A DNA stretch of 64,000 nt, taken from positions 7,501-71,500 of the forward strand of contig NZ_CP070356.1 of the NCBI RefSeq assembly GCF_016919445.1, read 5' to 3'. This document shows, in pieces, positions 46,040-56,629 of this stretch; the first letter of the stretch is position 1, and each line of letters begins with the position of its first letter. A program made the translations under genes and the position numbers. Source of the stretch: Pseudomonas sp. PDNC002 (GTDB lineage: Bacteria; Pseudomonadota; Gammaproteobacteria; Pseudomonadales; Pseudomonadaceae). Below the pieces are notes generated by a model. That model was given only the letters and a program-made list of their open reading frames with translations. It ran no database searches and had not been told where the DNA came from.

Positions 46040-47494
46040 ATGGTCATCGTCCCCGCCGAGCACCCGCTGGACTGGAAGAAGCCTCCCGTCATCACGCTGC
46101 TGCTGATCCTCCTCAACGTCCTCATCTACTTCGGCTACCAGGGTGGCGACACGACGCGCCGCGAAGAGGCGGTGCGGGTCTATCTGGACCAGGATCTACT
46201 CAGCCGCGAACGCCCACTGTTCAGCGCCTCGCTTGAGCATCGCGAGCGACTGGAAGCCAACCAGCAGCGGGCCCTGGAAGCCCTGCCCCGCCAGCAACTG
46301 GCCTGGCTCGTACTGGCTGACCTGGAATTCGGACATGAACTGCGCGCTCTGCCGGCCTTCCAGCAGGACGCGAACTGGCAGGCAGCCCGCGCCAAGGCCG
46401 AGGCCGCCCGCGACCTGACCAGCAGCCTGCGCTTCGGCTTCGTCCCGGAGCGATTCACCGTCACCGGTCTGTTCGGCTCGATGTTCCTGCATGGCAGCTT
46501 CTGGCATCTCGCCGGCAACATGGTGTTCCTGTTCATCTTCGGGTTTGCGCTCGAGGCAGCGCTGGGCCGAGCGATGTACCTGGGCCTCTACCTGTTCAGC
46601 GGGCTGTGTTCCGGACTGCTGTGGTGGGCGCTGGACCCGTCCTGGGTGCCGGGCATCGGCGCCTCCGGGGCGATTTCCGGGCTGATGGGCATGTACATCG
46701 GAGTCTACGGCCTGCGGCGCATCCGTTTCTTCTACTGGCTGGGCCCGCTGCTGGGGTACTTCAAGGCCCCGGCGCTGTGGATTCTGCCGCTGTGGCTGGG
46801 CAAGGAACTGTACGGCCTGGTCCGCGCCGCCGACCATGTGAACTACTACGCGCACATCGGCGGGCTGATTTCCGGCTTCGCTGCCGTGTGGCTACCGCGC
46901 CAACTGGGTCGCCTGCGCGTCGACGAGGCCTACCTGGCCAAGGAAGACCCTGACGCCCCCTTCAAGCGTGCTCTCGCCGCGCTGGATGAACAGATCGGCC
47001 GCTTCGCCCTCGACCAGGCCGCCGCCCGCGGGCCAGAGCTACTGCGCCAGTTCCCCGGCCAGCCGCAATTGATCGACCGCCTTTACGGGGTAGCCAAGGC
47101 ACGCCAGGACCGCTCCCTGATGAGCGAAACGCTCAAGCAACTGTTCGCCCTGCCGCCCGCCCCCGCAACCGATGCGATGCTGCGCCGGCTGGGCGAAGAC
47201 AGCAGCGCCAACCAGCCTGGCCTGCTGGCGCACCCGGCCATCCAGATGCACCTGCTGCGCCGGCTGCTGCAACTCAATGAATCGACACAGGCGCTGAACA
47301 GCTGGCGCCGGCTGGCCCGCTCCGGGCAGCTACCGGAACCGCTCCCCGGGCTAACTCTGCAACTCGCCAAACAGATGGGCCAGCGCCGCGACGTGCAGAC
47401 GGTACGCGAGCTATCGCGCTTCCTCCGCGAGCACTATCCGGAGGCCGACCCCACCCGTCAGTTGGCGATCTACCAGCAGCACCTCTCGGCATGA
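46040..47494 (+). CDS. Rhomboid-family intramembrane serine protease with C-terminal helical extension
   Basis: 484 residues. N-terminal helix, a soluble loop of about 110 residues, then the six-helix rhomboid core. Catalytic Ser209 lies in GIGASGAISGLMG and the partner His272 in NYYAHIGGLISG; the HGSFWHLAGNMVFL block supplies the oxyanion-side His and Asn. The last 200 residues are soluble, helical and repeat-like. Substrate unknown. ATG at 46040. An orthologue occurs at this locus in P. aeruginosa. Confidence 0.9.
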   Translation: MVIVPAEHPLDWKKPPVITLLLILLNVLIYFGYQGGDTTRREEAVRVYLDQDLLSRERPLFSASLEHRERLEANQQRALEALPRQQLAWLVLADLEFGHELRALPAFQQDANWQAARAKAEAARDLTSSLRFGFVPERFTVTGLFGSMFLHGSFWHLAGNMVFLFIFGFALEAALGRAMYLGLYLFSGLCSGLLWWALDPSWVPGIGASGAISGLMGMYIGVYGLRRIRFFYWLGPLLGYFKAPALWILPLWLGKELYGLVRAADHVNYYAHIGGLISGFAAVWLPRQLGRLRVDEAYLAKEDPDAPFKRALAALDEQIGRFALDQAAARGPELLRQFPGQPQLIDRLYGVAKARQDRSLMSETLKQLFALPPAPATDAMLRRLGEDSSANQPGLLAHPAIQMHLLRRLLQLNESTQALNSWRRLARSGQLPEPLPGLTLQLAKQMGQRRDVQTVRELSRFLREHYPEADPTRQLAIYQQHLSA

Positions 47495-47501
47495 CGCAGA
47501 A

Positions 47502-47535
47502 ATGAAAAAGCCCCGCCGGTGAACCGGCGGGGCTT
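47502..47535 (-). terminator. Intrinsic terminator of the CsbD-family gene
   Basis: Minus strand AAGCCCCGCCGG and CCGGCGGGGCTT pair around a short loop, followed by TTTTTCATT. It also lies directly after the rhomboid gene and may stop it too. Confidence 0.8.
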
Positions 47536-47557
47536 GGGACTTCCGTGTTTCCGAGCG

Positions 47558-47755
47558 CTACAGGTGGCGGCTGAAATCGCGGACTTCCTCTTCCGCCTTT
47601 TCACGCGTCCAGCCATAGCGTTCCTGCAGCTTGCCTACCAGGTACTCGGCGTGTCCGTCCGCCGCCTGCAGGTCGTCGTCGGTGAGCTTGCCCCACTTTT
47701 CCTTGAGTGTGCCGGACAGCTGCTTCCACTTGCCTTTGATGACGTCAGTATTCAT
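47558..47755 (-). CDS. CsbD-family stress protein
   Basis: 65 residues from the ATG at 47753-47755, after GAGGAGG; five extra upstream residues are possible but lack a ribosome site. The whole protein is one CsbD domain: [25 protein letters not shown]. Highly charged and probably natively flexible. Family members are induced by general or osmotic stress in Bacillus and pseudomonads; biochemical function is unknown. Next to the BON-domain gene on the same strand. Confidence 0.9.
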   Translation of the reverse strand: MNTDVIKGKWKQLSGTLKEKWGKLTDDDLQAADGHAEYLVGKLQERYGWTREKAEEEVRDFSRHL

Positions 47756-47848
47756 GGCGATCCTCCTCAATGAAGCTGTTCAAGGTCTCACCAAGTGCGG
47801 GCAGACAGGCGGGAACAGGTCCAAGTGATCGGTAGGTAGGGGCGTTCC

Positions 47849-48196
47849 TTATTCGACCGACTTCAGTCCGTCAGCGGATACGGCTTTCACGCCTTTGATG
47901 TCCTGTGCGGTTTTCACCGCCAGATCCTTCTCGGAATCGGACTTCACGTTACCCGACAGGGAAACCACACCCTTGTTGGTTTCGACCTTGATGTTGGTAC
48001 CGCTGATGTCCTTGTTGGCGATCAGGCTGGATTTCACCTTGCTGGTGATCCAGGTATCGGAAACCGCCTCTTCAGTCTTCTGGACTGTCTCGTTGGCGGC
48101 CAGCGTCGTCGGCTGGGCGAACACCGAGTTGGCGAACGAGAAGCTCAGGGCGGTTGCGGTGGCAGCGGCAAGGGCCAGTTTGTTGAAACGTTTCAT
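47849..48196 (-). CDS. BON-domain periplasmic protein (OsmY-like)
   Basis: 115 residues. Signal peptide ending SVFA-QP. One BON domain (about residues 48-112): DTWITSKVKSSLIANKDISGTNIKVETNKGVVSLSG and a second beta-alpha unit ending VKAVSADGLKSV. BON proteins bind membranes or peptidoglycan, and OsmY acts in osmotic stress and outer-membrane protein folding. Forms a probable stress pair with CsbD. The 200 bases upstream are AT-rich but show no promoter I can assign. Confidence 0.9.
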   Translation of the reverse strand: MKRFNKLALAAATATALSFSFANSVFAQPTTLAANETVQKTEEAVSDTWITSKVKSSLIANKDISGTNIKVETNKGVVSLSGNVKSDSEKDLAVKTAQDIKGVKAVSADGLKSVE

Positions 48197-48340
48197 GGCG
48201 GTTTCTCCTGAATTATTGGAAAACTGCGGCCCGTTCCTGGCAGCAGTTGCACTAGAACTATCGCAAGCCCTGTGCCAGCTTCCGAATTACAGTTAAAACC
48301 TTAAAAATCAATTACTTATAATTAATCCGCAACCACCGGA

Positions 48341-48383
48341 AAGTTGCAGATTGCACAACTGGCCGCTGTGTTCAATGCAACTT
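48341..48383 (-). terminator. Inverted repeat after the zinc-motif membrane protein gene
   Basis: AAGTTGCA (48341-48348) and TGCAACTT (48376-48383) form an 8-bp stem with a 27-base interior that can itself fold. On the minus strand it is followed by TTTCC. Weak terminator or unrelated repeat. Confidence 0.3.
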
Positions 48384-48395
48384 GCACGATTCCTT

Positions 48396-49811
48396 TCAGG
48401 AATTCCTGCCCAGTTTCGCCAGAACGGCCTCCAACTGTACGACCTCGCCCATCTGCTCGAACGCAGGGTAGCGCTGGCGAATGAAGGCGAGCAGTTGCCG
48501 AGCCGGCTCGACCTGGCCCAGGTCCTCGGAGAAGCCGCGCGCCGCGAGCAGGTACGCGCGTGGAATGCCGGGGTAGTCCGGGAAGCGCTTGTGCAGATTG
48601 CGCAACAGGCTCAGTCCCTCACGCGCCTTGTGCCGTTGCAGCAACACCTCGGCGATGCGTTCGCAGACCGAAGGGTCCTCGGGCAGGTAGTCCGCCTGCA
48701 TCTGGCGAGCATTGAGAAACGCATTGGCGGCCAGCTGTGGATTCAGTCGTCCCGCCAGTGCCAGGTAATGCGGCAGGTGACTCAGGCATTCGGCACGATC
48801 GTTCACCGCGAACAGCAACTGGTGATAACGCTCATTGAGCTTCAGATCCTGCCGCCCCTCACGCAAGGCTGCCAGCAGGATCTCCAGGGCGGCGCCGGTC
48901 TGCCCCTCCTTCACCCGCACTTCAGCCTCGGCCAATGCCTTGCGTCGATGCCATTCCGGCGCAGCGAAGCCCGCCGGAGCATCGTCACCAGCGGTCACGT
49001 AGCCCAGCTCCCCCTGATACTGGAACACCGCATAGCCCATCATGGCGCACATCACCACGCTGAAATAACCGGTCAGCGCCGCCACCACCGGCACCATCAC
49101 AACGCGTGGCAAGCCGTGGGACAGCAGCCAGCCGACATAGCTGGGTGACTGCCAGAGAATGAACAGGAACACGCAGAGAATCAGGTAGCGCCAGCCCATG
49201 GCGGCAATGACCTGCCCCACCTCGCCAGGGCTGAGTGCCGCGCCCAGGCTCTTGTCCAGCGACAGGCGGATGATGCTCGCCGGCAGCACCAGCATGATGG
49301 CGATGTTGGCCGCCCAGTAGATCGCCTCGCTATGGAAGTCCGCCGCCAGCCACAGCAATACCAGGGCGATCAGGAACACCGCGAGTTGCTGGAAAAACGT
49401 TCGCAGGCTGTCCAGCCTGAAGGCCTCCGCCAATCCTGGCGCCTCCTGGCCACCGAAGCTCGCCGCTTCGATCACGCTGTGCAGGTACTTGGTCGCCACA
49501 CTCAGCAGCAGGAGCCAGAGCAACAGCACTTTCGGCATGAATACGCAGGCCAGGGCCAACAGGGCGCAGAAAGCCAAGGGGCCGATCTGGAAGCCGTAGG
49601 CGAAGAACCTTGGCAGACGCTCCCAGAATGGTTGCGCGGTGTTCGCCGCGCCCAGGAAGCGCAGATGGCCACGGCACAGCGGGCAGGCCGGCGCATACTC
49701 GGGCGCATCGGCATTGAGCGGAATACAGCAGTCGCCGTAATGCCGCTCGCACGGCAGGCAGTGCCAGGTAGCAGGCTGGGCACTGTGGTAGTGGCAGTAA
49801 CGCTTGTCCAT
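48396..49811 (-). CDS. Membrane protein with N-terminal zinc-finger-like Cys/His cluster
   Basis: 471 residues from the ATG at 49809-49811 (MDKRYCHYHSAQPATWHC). The first 55 residues hold paired metal ligands: CHYH, CLPCERHYGDCC, then CPLCRGH, like a B-box or treble-clef ribbon. Five or six hydrophobic helices follow (about residues 75-300), with one long soluble C-terminal tail (about 315-471) of helical, TPR-like repeats (ALEILLAALREGRQDLKLNERYHQLLFA, VCERIAEVLLQRHKAREGLSLL). I do not recognise the function. Located between the BON gene and pnp, where P. aeruginosa as I recall has no such gene. Confidence 0.75.
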   Translation of the reverse strand: MDKRYCHYHSAQPATWHCLPCERHYGDCCIPLNADAPEYAPACPLCRGHLRFLGAANTAQPFWERLPRFFAYGFQIGPLAFCALLALACVFMPKVLLLWLLLLSVATKYLHSVIEAASFGGQEAPGLAEAFRLDSLRTFFQQLAVFLIALVLLWLAADFHSEAIYWAANIAIMLVLPASIIRLSLDKSLGAALSPGEVGQVIAAMGWRYLILCVFLFILWQSPSYVGWLLSHGLPRVVMVPVVAALTGYFSVVMCAMMGYAVFQYQGELGYVTAGDDAPAGFAAPEWHRRKALAEAEVRVKEGQTGAALEILLAALREGRQDLKLNERYHQLLFAVNDRAECLSHLPHYLALAGRLNPQLAANAFLNARQMQADYLPEDPSVCERIAEVLLQRHKAREGLSLLRNLHKRFPDYPGIPRAYLLAARGFSEDLGQVEPARQLLAFIRQRYPAFEQMGEVVQLEAVLAKLGRNS

Positions 49812-49858
49812 CTCGAGGCGTCCTTGAAGCGAGATCGGCGATGCGGCATTTTCAAGGC

Positions 49859-49888
49859 AAAAAAAGAGGGCCCGCAAGGGCCCTCTCT
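49859..49888 (-). terminator. Intrinsic terminator of pnp
   Basis: Minus strand AGAGGGCCC-TTGC-GGGCCCTCT followed by seven T, 16 bases after the pnp stop. End of the rimP-to-pnp operon. Confidence 0.88.
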
Positions 49889-49903
49889 TCATTTCGCTAC
49901 TGC

Positions 49904-52009
49904 TTAGACGCCGGAGGCTTCTGCTGCAGCGACGTCCTTGATGGACAGCTTGATGCGGCCACGGTTGTCCACATCGAGAACCAGGACTTTGACTTCCTGG
50001 CCTTCCTGCAGAACGTCGGTGACCTTGTCGATGCGCTTGTCGCTGATTTGCGAGATGTGCACCAGACCATCCTTGCCCGGCAGGATGTTGACGAAGGCAC
50101 CGAAGTCAACGATGCGCTCGACCTTGCCGACGTAGATCTTGCCGATCTCGGCTTCCGCGGTGATGCCCAGGACGCGCTGCTTGGCGGCCTCGGCAGCTTC
50201 CTTGGTTTCGCCGTAGATCTTCACGCTGCCATCGTCCTCGATGTCGATCGAGGCCTTGGTCTCTTCGCAGATGCTGCGAATGGTGGCGCCGCCCTTGCCG
50301 ATGACGTCGCGGATCTTGTCGGTGTCGATCTTCATCTGGATCATGGTCGGAGCATTTTCCGACAGCTCTGCACGCGGAGCGGCAATGATCTGGTTCATCT
50401 GGCCGAGGATGTTCAGGCGAGCTTCCAGGGCTTGGCCCAGGGCGATCTCCATGATCTCTTCGGTGATGCCGTTGATCTTGATGTCCATCTGCAGGGCAGT
50501 CACGCCCTTGTCGGTACCGGCGACCTTGAAGTCCATGTCGCCCAGGTGGTCTTCGTCACCCAGGATGTCGGTCAGGATGGCGAACTTGTCACCTTCCTTC
50601 ACCAGACCCATGGCGATACCGGCAACCGGCGCCTTGACCGGCACACCGGCGTCCATCAGGGCCAGGGAAGCACCGCAGACGGAAGCCATGGAGCTGGAAC
50701 CGTTGGATTCGGTGATCTCGGAAACGACGCGGATGGTGTAGGGGAACTCGTCCTGGGTCGGCAGCATGGCAGCAACGCTGCGGCGTGCCAGACGGCCGTG
50801 GCCGATTTCACGACGGCCTGCGCTACCCATACGGCCACACTCGCCCACCGAGAACGGCGGGAAGTTGTAGTGCAGCATGAAGGGGTCTTTGCGCTCGCCT
50901 TCGAGGGTGTCGAGCAGTTGGGCGTCACGGGCGGTGCCGAGGGTGGCAACGACCAGGGCCTGGGTTTCGCCACGGGTGAACAGCGCCGAGCCGTGGGTCT
51001 TGCCCAGTACGCCGACTTCGATCTTCAGCGGGCGAACGGTGCGGGTGTCGCGGCCGTCGATACGCGGTTTGCCGTTGACGATGTTCTCGCGAACGGTGCG
51101 GTATTCCAGCAAGCCGAATACGTCTTTGACTTCCGCGGCCGGGAACTGACCTTCGCCTTCACCAGCGAACTTGGCGACGATCTCGTCGCGCAGTGCGCTC
51201 AGGGCCGCGTAACGGTCCTGCTTGATGGTGACGGTGTAGGCTTCGGAAATGGCGGCACCGAACTCGGCCTTGATGGTGTTGACCAGAGCGGTGTTCTCGA
51301 CCGGCGCGGTCCAGTTCCAGGTCGGCTTGCCAGCTTCGGTAGCCAGCTCGGCAACGGCGCGGATGACCGACTGGAATTCTTCGTGGGCGTACAGCACAGC
51401 GCCCAGCATCTGGTCTTCGGTCAGCTCGTCGGCTTCGGATTCAACCATCAGCACGGCGTCGGAGGTACCGGCCACGACCATGTCGAGGCTGGAGCTCTGC
51501 TGCTGCTCGTAGGTCGGGTTGAGGATGTAGCCGATTTCCGGATGGAAACCAACGCGGGCGGCGCCGATCGGGCCGGCGAACGGAATGCCGGAGATCGCCA
51601 GGGCGGCGGAGGTGCCGATCATGGCAGCGATGTCCGGATCGGACTTCTTGTTGGTCGAAACGACGGTGCAGACAACCTGCACTTCGTTCATGAAACCTTC
51701 GGGGAACAGCGGACGGATCGGACGGTCGATCAGGCGCGAGGTCAGGGTTTCCTTCTCGGAAGGACGGCCTTCACGCTTGAAGAAACCACCGGGGATGCGG
51801 CCGGCTGCGTAGGTCTTCTCCTGGTAGTGCACGGAGAGCGGGAAGAAGCTCTTGCTCGGGTCGGCCTGCTTGGCACCGACGACGGTGCACAGCACGGTGA
51901 CGTCGTCCATGGTAACCAGGACGGCACCGGTGGCCTGGCGGGCAATGCGGCCAGTCTCGAGGGTTACGGTCGATTGACCGAATTGGAATTTCTTGATTAC
52001 CGGGTTCAC
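49904..52009 (-). CDS. pnp: Polyribonucleotide nucleotidyltransferase (PNPase)
   Basis: Phosphorolytic 3'-to-5' exoribonuclease and degradosome component. 701 residues from a GTG at 52007-52009 (encoding [12 protein letters not shown]), the usual length; a longer ATG frame runs through the rpsO-pnp hairpin and is rejected. Two RNase PH domains, with [12 protein letters not shown] in the first, a helical middle, then KH ([12 protein letters not shown]) and S1 ([20 protein letters not shown]). It opposes the tailing activity of PcnB encoded in this window. Confidence 0.97.
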   Translation of the reverse strand: MNPVIKKFQFGQSTVTLETGRIARQATGAVLVTMDDVTVLCTVVGAKQADPSKSFFPLSVHYQEKTYAAGRIPGGFFKREGRPSEKETLTSRLIDRPIRPLFPEGFMNEVQVVCTVVSTNKKSDPDIAAMIGTSAALAISGIPFAGPIGAARVGFHPEIGYILNPTYEQQQSSSLDMVVAGTSDAVLMVESEADELTEDQMLGAVLYAHEEFQSVIRAVAELATEAGKPTWNWTAPVENTALVNTIKAEFGAAISEAYTVTIKQDRYAALSALRDEIVAKFAGEGEGQFPAAEVKDVFGLLEYRTVRENIVNGKPRIDGRDTRTVRPLKIEVGVLGKTHGSALFTRGETQALVVATLGTARDAQLLDTLEGERKDPFMLHYNFPPFSVGECGRMGSAGRREIGHGRLARRSVAAMLPTQDEFPYTIRVVSEITESNGSSSMASVCGASLALMDAGVPVKAPVAGIAMGLVKEGDKFAILTDILGDEDHLGDMDFKVAGTDKGVTALQMDIKINGITEEIMEIALGQALEARLNILGQMNQIIAAPRAELSENAPTMIQMKIDTDKIRDVIGKGGATIRSICEETKASIDIEDDGSVKIYGETKEAAEAAKQRVLGITAEAEIGKIYVGKVERIVDFGAFVNILPGKDGLVHISQISDKRIDKVTDVLQEGQEVKVLVLDVDNRGRIKLSIKDVAAAEASGV

Positions 52010-52083
52010 GGTTTCTCTACCTTCTCGTTGTTGCCTTGGGGGAAATGGTGGAAATGCCGGGAGTCGGACCCGATGCGATTCCC

Positions 52084-52157
52084 AAAAAAGCGAGAAGCCG
52101 GGAGCCCAAGGCCGACGAACGGTTTGCACCGTTCATCAGCCCCAGACTCCCAGCTTC
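52084..52157 (-). terminator. Long stem-loop between rpsO and pnp (RNase III site and/or partial terminator)
   Basis: On the minus strand GAAGCTGGGAG pairs with CTCCCGGCTTC and, inside, GGCTGATGAACGGT pairs with ACCGTTCGTCGGCC over GCAA, giving about 25 bp with a small internal loop. TCGCTTTTTT follows. In E. coli the same place holds the RNase III-cut stem through which PNPase represses itself. Confidence 0.75.
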
Positions 52158-52176
52158 CCACTTCAGGCTTGCCGTC

Positions 52177-52446
52177 TTAGCGACGCAGGCCCAGGCGACC
52201 GATCAGGGCGCTGTAACGAGTAGTGTCCTTGCTCTTCAGGTAGTCCAGCAGCTTACGACGCTGGTTGACCATACGGATCAGGCCACGACGGGAGTGGTGG
52301 TCTTTGCCGTTGGCCTTGAAGTGGTCCTGCAGCTTGTTGATGTTGGCGGACAGCAGTGCAACTTGCACTTCCGGAGAACCGGTGTCGCCTTCAGCTTGCT
52401 TGTACTCGTTAACGATCTGGGCTTTTTCTTGGACGCTCAGTGCCAT
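52177..52446 (-). CDS. rpsO: 30S ribosomal protein S15
   Basis: 89 residues, complete. Primary binder of the 16S rRNA central domain. Characteristic blocks: [43 protein letters not shown] and the ending [15 protein letters not shown] at 52444-52446, after GAGGAAGCCCC. Sits between truB and pnp as in most gammaproteobacteria. Confidence 0.99.
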   Translation of the reverse strand: MALSVQEKAQIVNEYKQAEGDTGSPEVQVALLSANINKLQDHFKANGKDHHSRRGLIRMVNQRRKLLDYLKSKDTTRYSALIGRLGLRR

Positions 52447-52545
52447 GATGGGGCTTCCTCTGAGGTAACAGGCCAGGGACTTCTCCCTGTGTTCATATAA
52501 GAGGTGTGACCGTGCCTGTTGACAGCCACCCTCGGGTTTTCGGCC

Positions 52546-53460
52546 TTAAGACCGAATCAGTCGACGCGGCGCAATCCGCCCGTCGTCAGCCACTTCACCG
52601 ATGCCGATGAAGCGACCTTCGTGATCCTGCACCCGCAACATGCCGAACTTCGGCGCTTCGGGGGCGCGCACCGGCTGCCCGTGCAGCCAGTAGTAGGCGC
52701 TGTGCTCGGAAAGCTGCAGCAGCGGCCAATGTTCCAGACCGGCATCCACCGGCAACAGGAAGCGGTCGAGGGCCTCGTTGCCACCCTCGGCATGAATCTT
52801 CTCGAGCTCCTCCAGCGTCACCGATTGGTTCAGTTGGAACGGCCCGGCCTGAGTCCGGCGCAGCGCGGCGACATGACCGCCACACCCGAGTTCGCGGCCG
52901 ATGTCTTCCACCAGAGTGCGAATGTAGGTGCCCTTGCTGCAGGAAACGGCCATCGTCGCGCAGGGCGACTCGAAGGCGAGCAAATCCAGGCGCGCAATAG
53001 TAACAGAACGCGCCTCGCGCTCCACTACCTCTCCTGCTCGGGCCAGCTTGTACAACGGCTGCCCATCCTTCTTGAGTGCCGAATACATGGGCGGCACCTG
53101 CTCTATGTCGCCACGGAAGCGCGGCAGTACGGCTTCGATGGCGTCCCGACCGACGGTCACGTCGCGCTGCTCGACCACTTCACCTTCGGCGTCGCCGGTG
53201 GTGGTAGTGGTGCCCAGCAGGGCCACGGTTTCGTAGGCCTTGTCGGCATCCAGCAGGTACTGGGAGAACTTGGTTGCCTCGCCGAAGCACAACGGCAGCA
53301 CACCAGTGGCCAGCGGGTCGAGACTGCCGGTGTGGCCGGCCTTCTCGGCATTGAGCAGCCAGCGCACCTTCTGCAGGGCCTGGTTGGAGCTCATGCCGCG
53401 TGGCTTGTCGAGCACCAGCACGCCGTTGACCGCACGGCGAATGCGTTTGACCTGCGCCAC
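52546..53460 (-). CDS. truB: tRNA pseudouridine(55) synthase
   Basis: Makes pseudouridine 55 in the T loop of tRNAs. 304 residues. Catalytic Asp48 in [31 protein letters not shown] and [14 protein letters not shown] are the further TruB motifs, and a PUA-like domain closes the protein. The start is GTG (53458-53460), three bases after the rbfA stop, with its GAGGAG inside the end of rbfA. Confidence 0.97.
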   Translation of the reverse strand: MAQVKRIRRAVNGVLVLDKPRGMSSNQALQKVRWLLNAEKAGHTGSLDPLATGVLPLCFGEATKFSQYLLDADKAYETVALLGTTTTTGDAEGEVVEQRDVTVGRDAIEAVLPRFRGDIEQVPPMYSALKKDGQPLYKLARAGEVVEREARSVTIARLDLLAFESPCATMAVSCSKGTYIRTLVEDIGRELGCGGHVAALRRTQAGPFQLNQSVTLEELEKIHAEGGNEALDRFLLPVDAGLEHWPLLQLSEHSAYYWLHGQPVRAPEAPKFGMLRVQDHEGRFIGIGEVADDGRIAPRRLIRS

Positions 53461-53463
53461 GGC

Positions 53464-53853
53464 TTACTCCTCGGAGTCGCCGCCATGGCGGCGATCTTCT
53501 GCCACCGCACGCTCGATCAGCGCCGAGAGCTCGGCACCACGGCGAATACTGGCGTCGTAGCTGAAGTGCAGCTGCGGCACGGTGCGAAGCTTCATTGCCT
53601 TACCCAGGTGCATGCGCAGGTAACCCGCCGCATCGTTGAGGATGCTGGTGTTCTGCTTCACGACTTCGGCATTGTCGTCCTGGCCCATCACGGTGACGTA
53701 CACCTTGGCATGGGACAGGTCGCGGGCCACGTCGACGCCGGTGATGGTCACCAGGCCCAGACGGGGGTCCTTGATTTCACGCTGGATCAGCAGCGCCAGT
53801 TCGCGCTGCATCTGGTCGCCGATACGCTGGGTACGGCTGTACTCTTTGGCCAT
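53464..53853 (-). CDS. rbfA: 30S ribosome-binding factor A
   Basis: Cold-shock factor for 16S rRNA 5'-end maturation and late 30S assembly. 129 residues from the ATG at 53851-53853 ([16 protein letters not shown]), after TAGGAAA; a longer frame upstream lacks family residues. KH-like fold with [34 protein letters not shown] and the ending [17 protein letters not shown]. Confidence 0.96.
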   Translation of the reverse strand: MAKEYSRTQRIGDQMQRELALLIQREIKDPRLGLVTITGVDVARDLSHAKVYVTVMGQDDNAEVVKQNTSILNDAAGYLRMHLGKAMKLRTVPQLHFSYDASIRRGAELSALIERAVAEDRRHGGDSEE

Positions 53854-54010
53854 TTTCCTAACCTGCTTACCCGAGCCGCAGGGCTCCGGCATCAATTACG
53901 GGTTTGAATTCAACCGGATGACTAGGCGGGAAGCCGAAGACAGTGCTTCAGCACGGCGAGGCTTCCCAATGACGTCATACGGTTGAAGGCAAATCCGTAT
54001 AAGCGGCAAA

Positions 54011-54042
54011 CGCCCGGGGCAGCTGGTTAGCTGGCCCGGGCG
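54011..54042 (-). terminator. GC-rich hairpin between infB and rbfA
   Basis: CGCCCGGG...CAGCT pairs with AGCTG...CCCGGGCG over a four-base loop, followed on the minus strand by TTTGCC. Only three T follow, so it may attenuate or stabilise the upstream RNA rather than fully terminate. Confidence 0.45.
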
Positions 54043-54064
54043 CTGCGTTCACGCTCGAATACCC

Positions 54065-56602
54065 TTACAGAGTACGAGCGACTTCGACCTTCTCGAACAC
54101 TTCGATCTTGTCGCCGACGCGGACGTCGTTGTAGCTCTTCACGCCGATACCGCACTCCATGCCGGCACGTACTTCCGAGACGTCATCCTTGAAGCGACGC
54201 AGGGATTCCAGCTCGCCTTCGAAGATGACCACGTCGTCGCGCAGTACACGGATCGGACGGTTGCGGTGCACCAGACCCTCGGTGACCATGCAGCCGGCGA
54301 CCGCGCCGAACTTCGGCGAACGGAACACGTCACGCACTTCGGCGATACCCAGGATGTTCTCGCGAACATCGCTGCCGAGCATGCCGGTCAGGGCTTTCTT
54401 GACGTCTTCGATGATGTCGTAGATCACGTTGTAGTAACGCATGTCGAGGCCTTCGGACTCGACGATCTTGCGCGCACCAGCGTCAGCACGGACGTTGAAG
54501 CCGAACAGCACCGCGTTGGAGGCCAGCGCCAGGTTGGCATCGGACTCGGTTATACCACCGACGCCGCCACCGACCACGCGAACCTGCACCTCGTCGTTGC
54601 CCAGGCCGCTGAGCGAGCCCTGCAGGGCTTCCAGCGAACCACGGACATCGGACTTGAGGACGATGTTGAGGGTCTTCTTCTCTTCCTGGCCCATGTTCTC
54701 GAAGATGTTTTCCAGCTTGCCGGCGTGGGCACGAGCCAGTTTCACTTCGCGGAACTTGCCCTGACGGAACAGAGCGACTTCGCGGGCTTTCTTCTCGTCG
54801 GCAACCACGGTCATCTCGTCACCGGCATCCGGAGTGCCATCCAGGCCGAGGATCTCGACCGGAATGGACGGACCGGCTTCCTTGATCGGCTTGCCGTTCT
54901 CGTCGAGCATCGCACGAACGCGGCCGTAGTTGACGCCGACCAGCACCATGTCGCCCTGACGCAGGGTGCCGTCCTGGACCAGCACGGTGGCTACCGGGCC
55001 ACGGCCCTTGTCCAGACGGGACTCGACCACCACGCCACGGCCCGGGGCCGACGGAGTGGCTTTGAGTTCGAGTACTTCAGCCTGCAGCAGTACGGCTTCG
55101 AGCAGCTCGTCGACGCCGGTACCCAGCTTCGCGGAAACGTGAACGTACGGAGCATCGCCGCCCCACTCTTCCGGGATCACATCCAGAGCGGCCAGGCCGT
55201 TCTTGATGTTGTCCGGGTTGGCATCGGGCTTGTCGATCTTGTTCACCGCAACCACGATCGGCACGCCAGCCGCTTTCGCGTGCTGCACGGCTTCCTGGGT
55301 CTGCGGCATCACGCCGTCGTCCGCTGCCACCACGAGGATGACGATGTCGGTCGCCTGGGCACCACGGGCACGCATCGCGGTGAACGCGGCGTGGCCAGGG
55401 GTGTCGAGGAAGGTGACCATGCCGCGGTCGGTTTCCACGTGGTAGGCACCGATGTGCTGGGTGATGCCACCGGCTTCGCCAGCTGCAACCTTCGCACGAC
55501 GGATGTAGTCGAGCAGCGAGGTCTTGCCGTGGTCGACGTGGCCCATCACGGTCACGACCGGCGCACGGGAAACCGCTTCACCTTCGAACTTCAGCGACTC
55601 GGCCAGTTGTTCTTCCAGGGCGTTCTCGCTGACCAGCTTGACCTTGTGGCCGAGTTCTTCGGCGATCAGCTGGGCGGTCTCCTGGTCGAGTACCTGGTTG
55701 ATGGTCACCGGGGTGCCCATCTTGAACATGAACTTGACGACCTCGGCACCCTTCACCGACATCTGGGCAGCCAGTTCGCCCACGGTGATGGTCTCGCCGA
55801 TATTCACTTCACGCACAATCGGTCCTGTCGGGCTCTGGAACCCGTGCTGGTTACGCTTCTTCAGCTTGCCCTTGCCGCGGCCACCGCCACGACGGCCAAA
55901 GCTGTCGTCGTCGTCGCCACCACCACTGCGTACAACGCGCGGCGCAGTGGTCTTTTCCTTTTCCTTGATCGACGGGCGATGCTGGGCATGCTTGCGATCA
56001 CGGCGCTCATCCTCGTCGTCACGCTTGGGCACGCGGCGAGGCTCTTCCTTCTTGCGGTCATCCGCAGCAGGAGCAGCCGGAGCAGCAACTGCCGGCGCAG
56101 GAGCGGCGGCACGCGGAGCTTCCGTAGCAGCCGGAGCGGCGCCGGTGGAAGTCGGTGCAACTTCAGCGGCCGAACGAGCAGCATCCGCCTGACGACGGGA
56201 CTCCTCCTCGGCAGCGCGCTGACGAGCCTCTTCCTCGGCCTTCAGACGTACAGCTTCTTCCGCGGCACGCTGCTCTTCCAGCTCGCGCTGGCGCTCGGCC
56301 TCGAGCTCTTCAGGGTCACGCTTGACGTAGGTTTTCTTCTTGCGAACCTCGACGCTGACGGTCTTGCTGCCAGCGACCCTCAAGGTCGAAGTGGTCTTGC
56401 GTTGCAGGGTGATCTTGCGCGGCTCTTCCGCGCGCTCACCGTGGCTGCCTTTCAGGTGGGCCAGCAGCGCTTGCTTCTCGCTGTCGGTCACCACCTGCTC
56501 GGCGTTGTTATGGGGCAGACCCGCTTCGCGCATCTGCTGCAGCAGGCGCTCCACCGGCGTATCGACCGTCTTGGCCAGTTCTTTCACCGTGACTTGCGTC
56601 AT
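54065..56602 (-). CDS. infB: Translation initiation factor IF-2
   Basis: GTPase that brings fMet-tRNA to the 30S subunit. 845 residues. N-terminal IF2-N domain ([21 protein letters not shown]), a long charged and Ala/Pro-rich linker (about 90-270), then the G domain: G1 GHVDHGKT, G3 DTPGHAAF, G4 NKID. Two beta barrels and the fMet-binding C2 domain follow ([18 protein letters not shown]). Its ligand, initiator tRNA, is encoded upstream in this cluster. ATG at 56600-56602; 27 bases from nusA. Confidence 0.98.
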   Translation of the reverse strand: MTQVTVKELAKTVDTPVERLLQQMREAGLPHNNAEQVVTDSEKQALLAHLKGSHGERAEEPRKITLQRKTTSTLRVAGSKTVSVEVRKKKTYVKRDPEELEAERQRELEEQRAAEEAVRLKAEEEARQRAAEEESRRQADAARSAAEVAPTSTGAAPAATEAPRAAAPAPAVAAPAAPAADDRKKEEPRRVPKRDDEDERRDRKHAQHRPSIKEKEKTTAPRVVRSGGGDDDDSFGRRGGGRGKGKLKKRNQHGFQSPTGPIVREVNIGETITVGELAAQMSVKGAEVVKFMFKMGTPVTINQVLDQETAQLIAEELGHKVKLVSENALEEQLAESLKFEGEAVSRAPVVTVMGHVDHGKTSLLDYIRRAKVAAGEAGGITQHIGAYHVETDRGMVTFLDTPGHAAFTAMRARGAQATDIVILVVAADDGVMPQTQEAVQHAKAAGVPIVVAVNKIDKPDANPDNIKNGLAALDVIPEEWGGDAPYVHVSAKLGTGVDELLEAVLLQAEVLELKATPSAPGRGVVVESRLDKGRGPVATVLVQDGTLRQGDMVLVGVNYGRVRAMLDENGKPIKEAGPSIPVEILGLDGTPDAGDEMTVVADEKKAREVALFRQGKFREVKLARAHAGKLENIFENMGQEEKKTLNIVLKSDVRGSLEALQGSLSGLGNDEVQVRVVGGGVGGITESDANLALASNAVLFGFNVRADAGARKIVESEGLDMRYYNVIYDIIEDVKKALTGMLGSDVRENILGIAEVRDVFRSPKFGAVAGCMVTEGLVHRNRPIRVLRDDVVIFEGELESLRRFKDDVSEVRAGMECGIGVKSYNDVRVGDKIEVFEKVEVARTL

Positions 56603-56629
56603 GCACTTCTCTCCTCAGGCCGCGAATGC

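Noticed and set aside
49841-52180. Plus-strand 779-codon frame antisense to pnp
   Set aside because: Shadow of pnp; it also crosses the pnp terminator and the rpsO-pnp hairpin and resembles no family.
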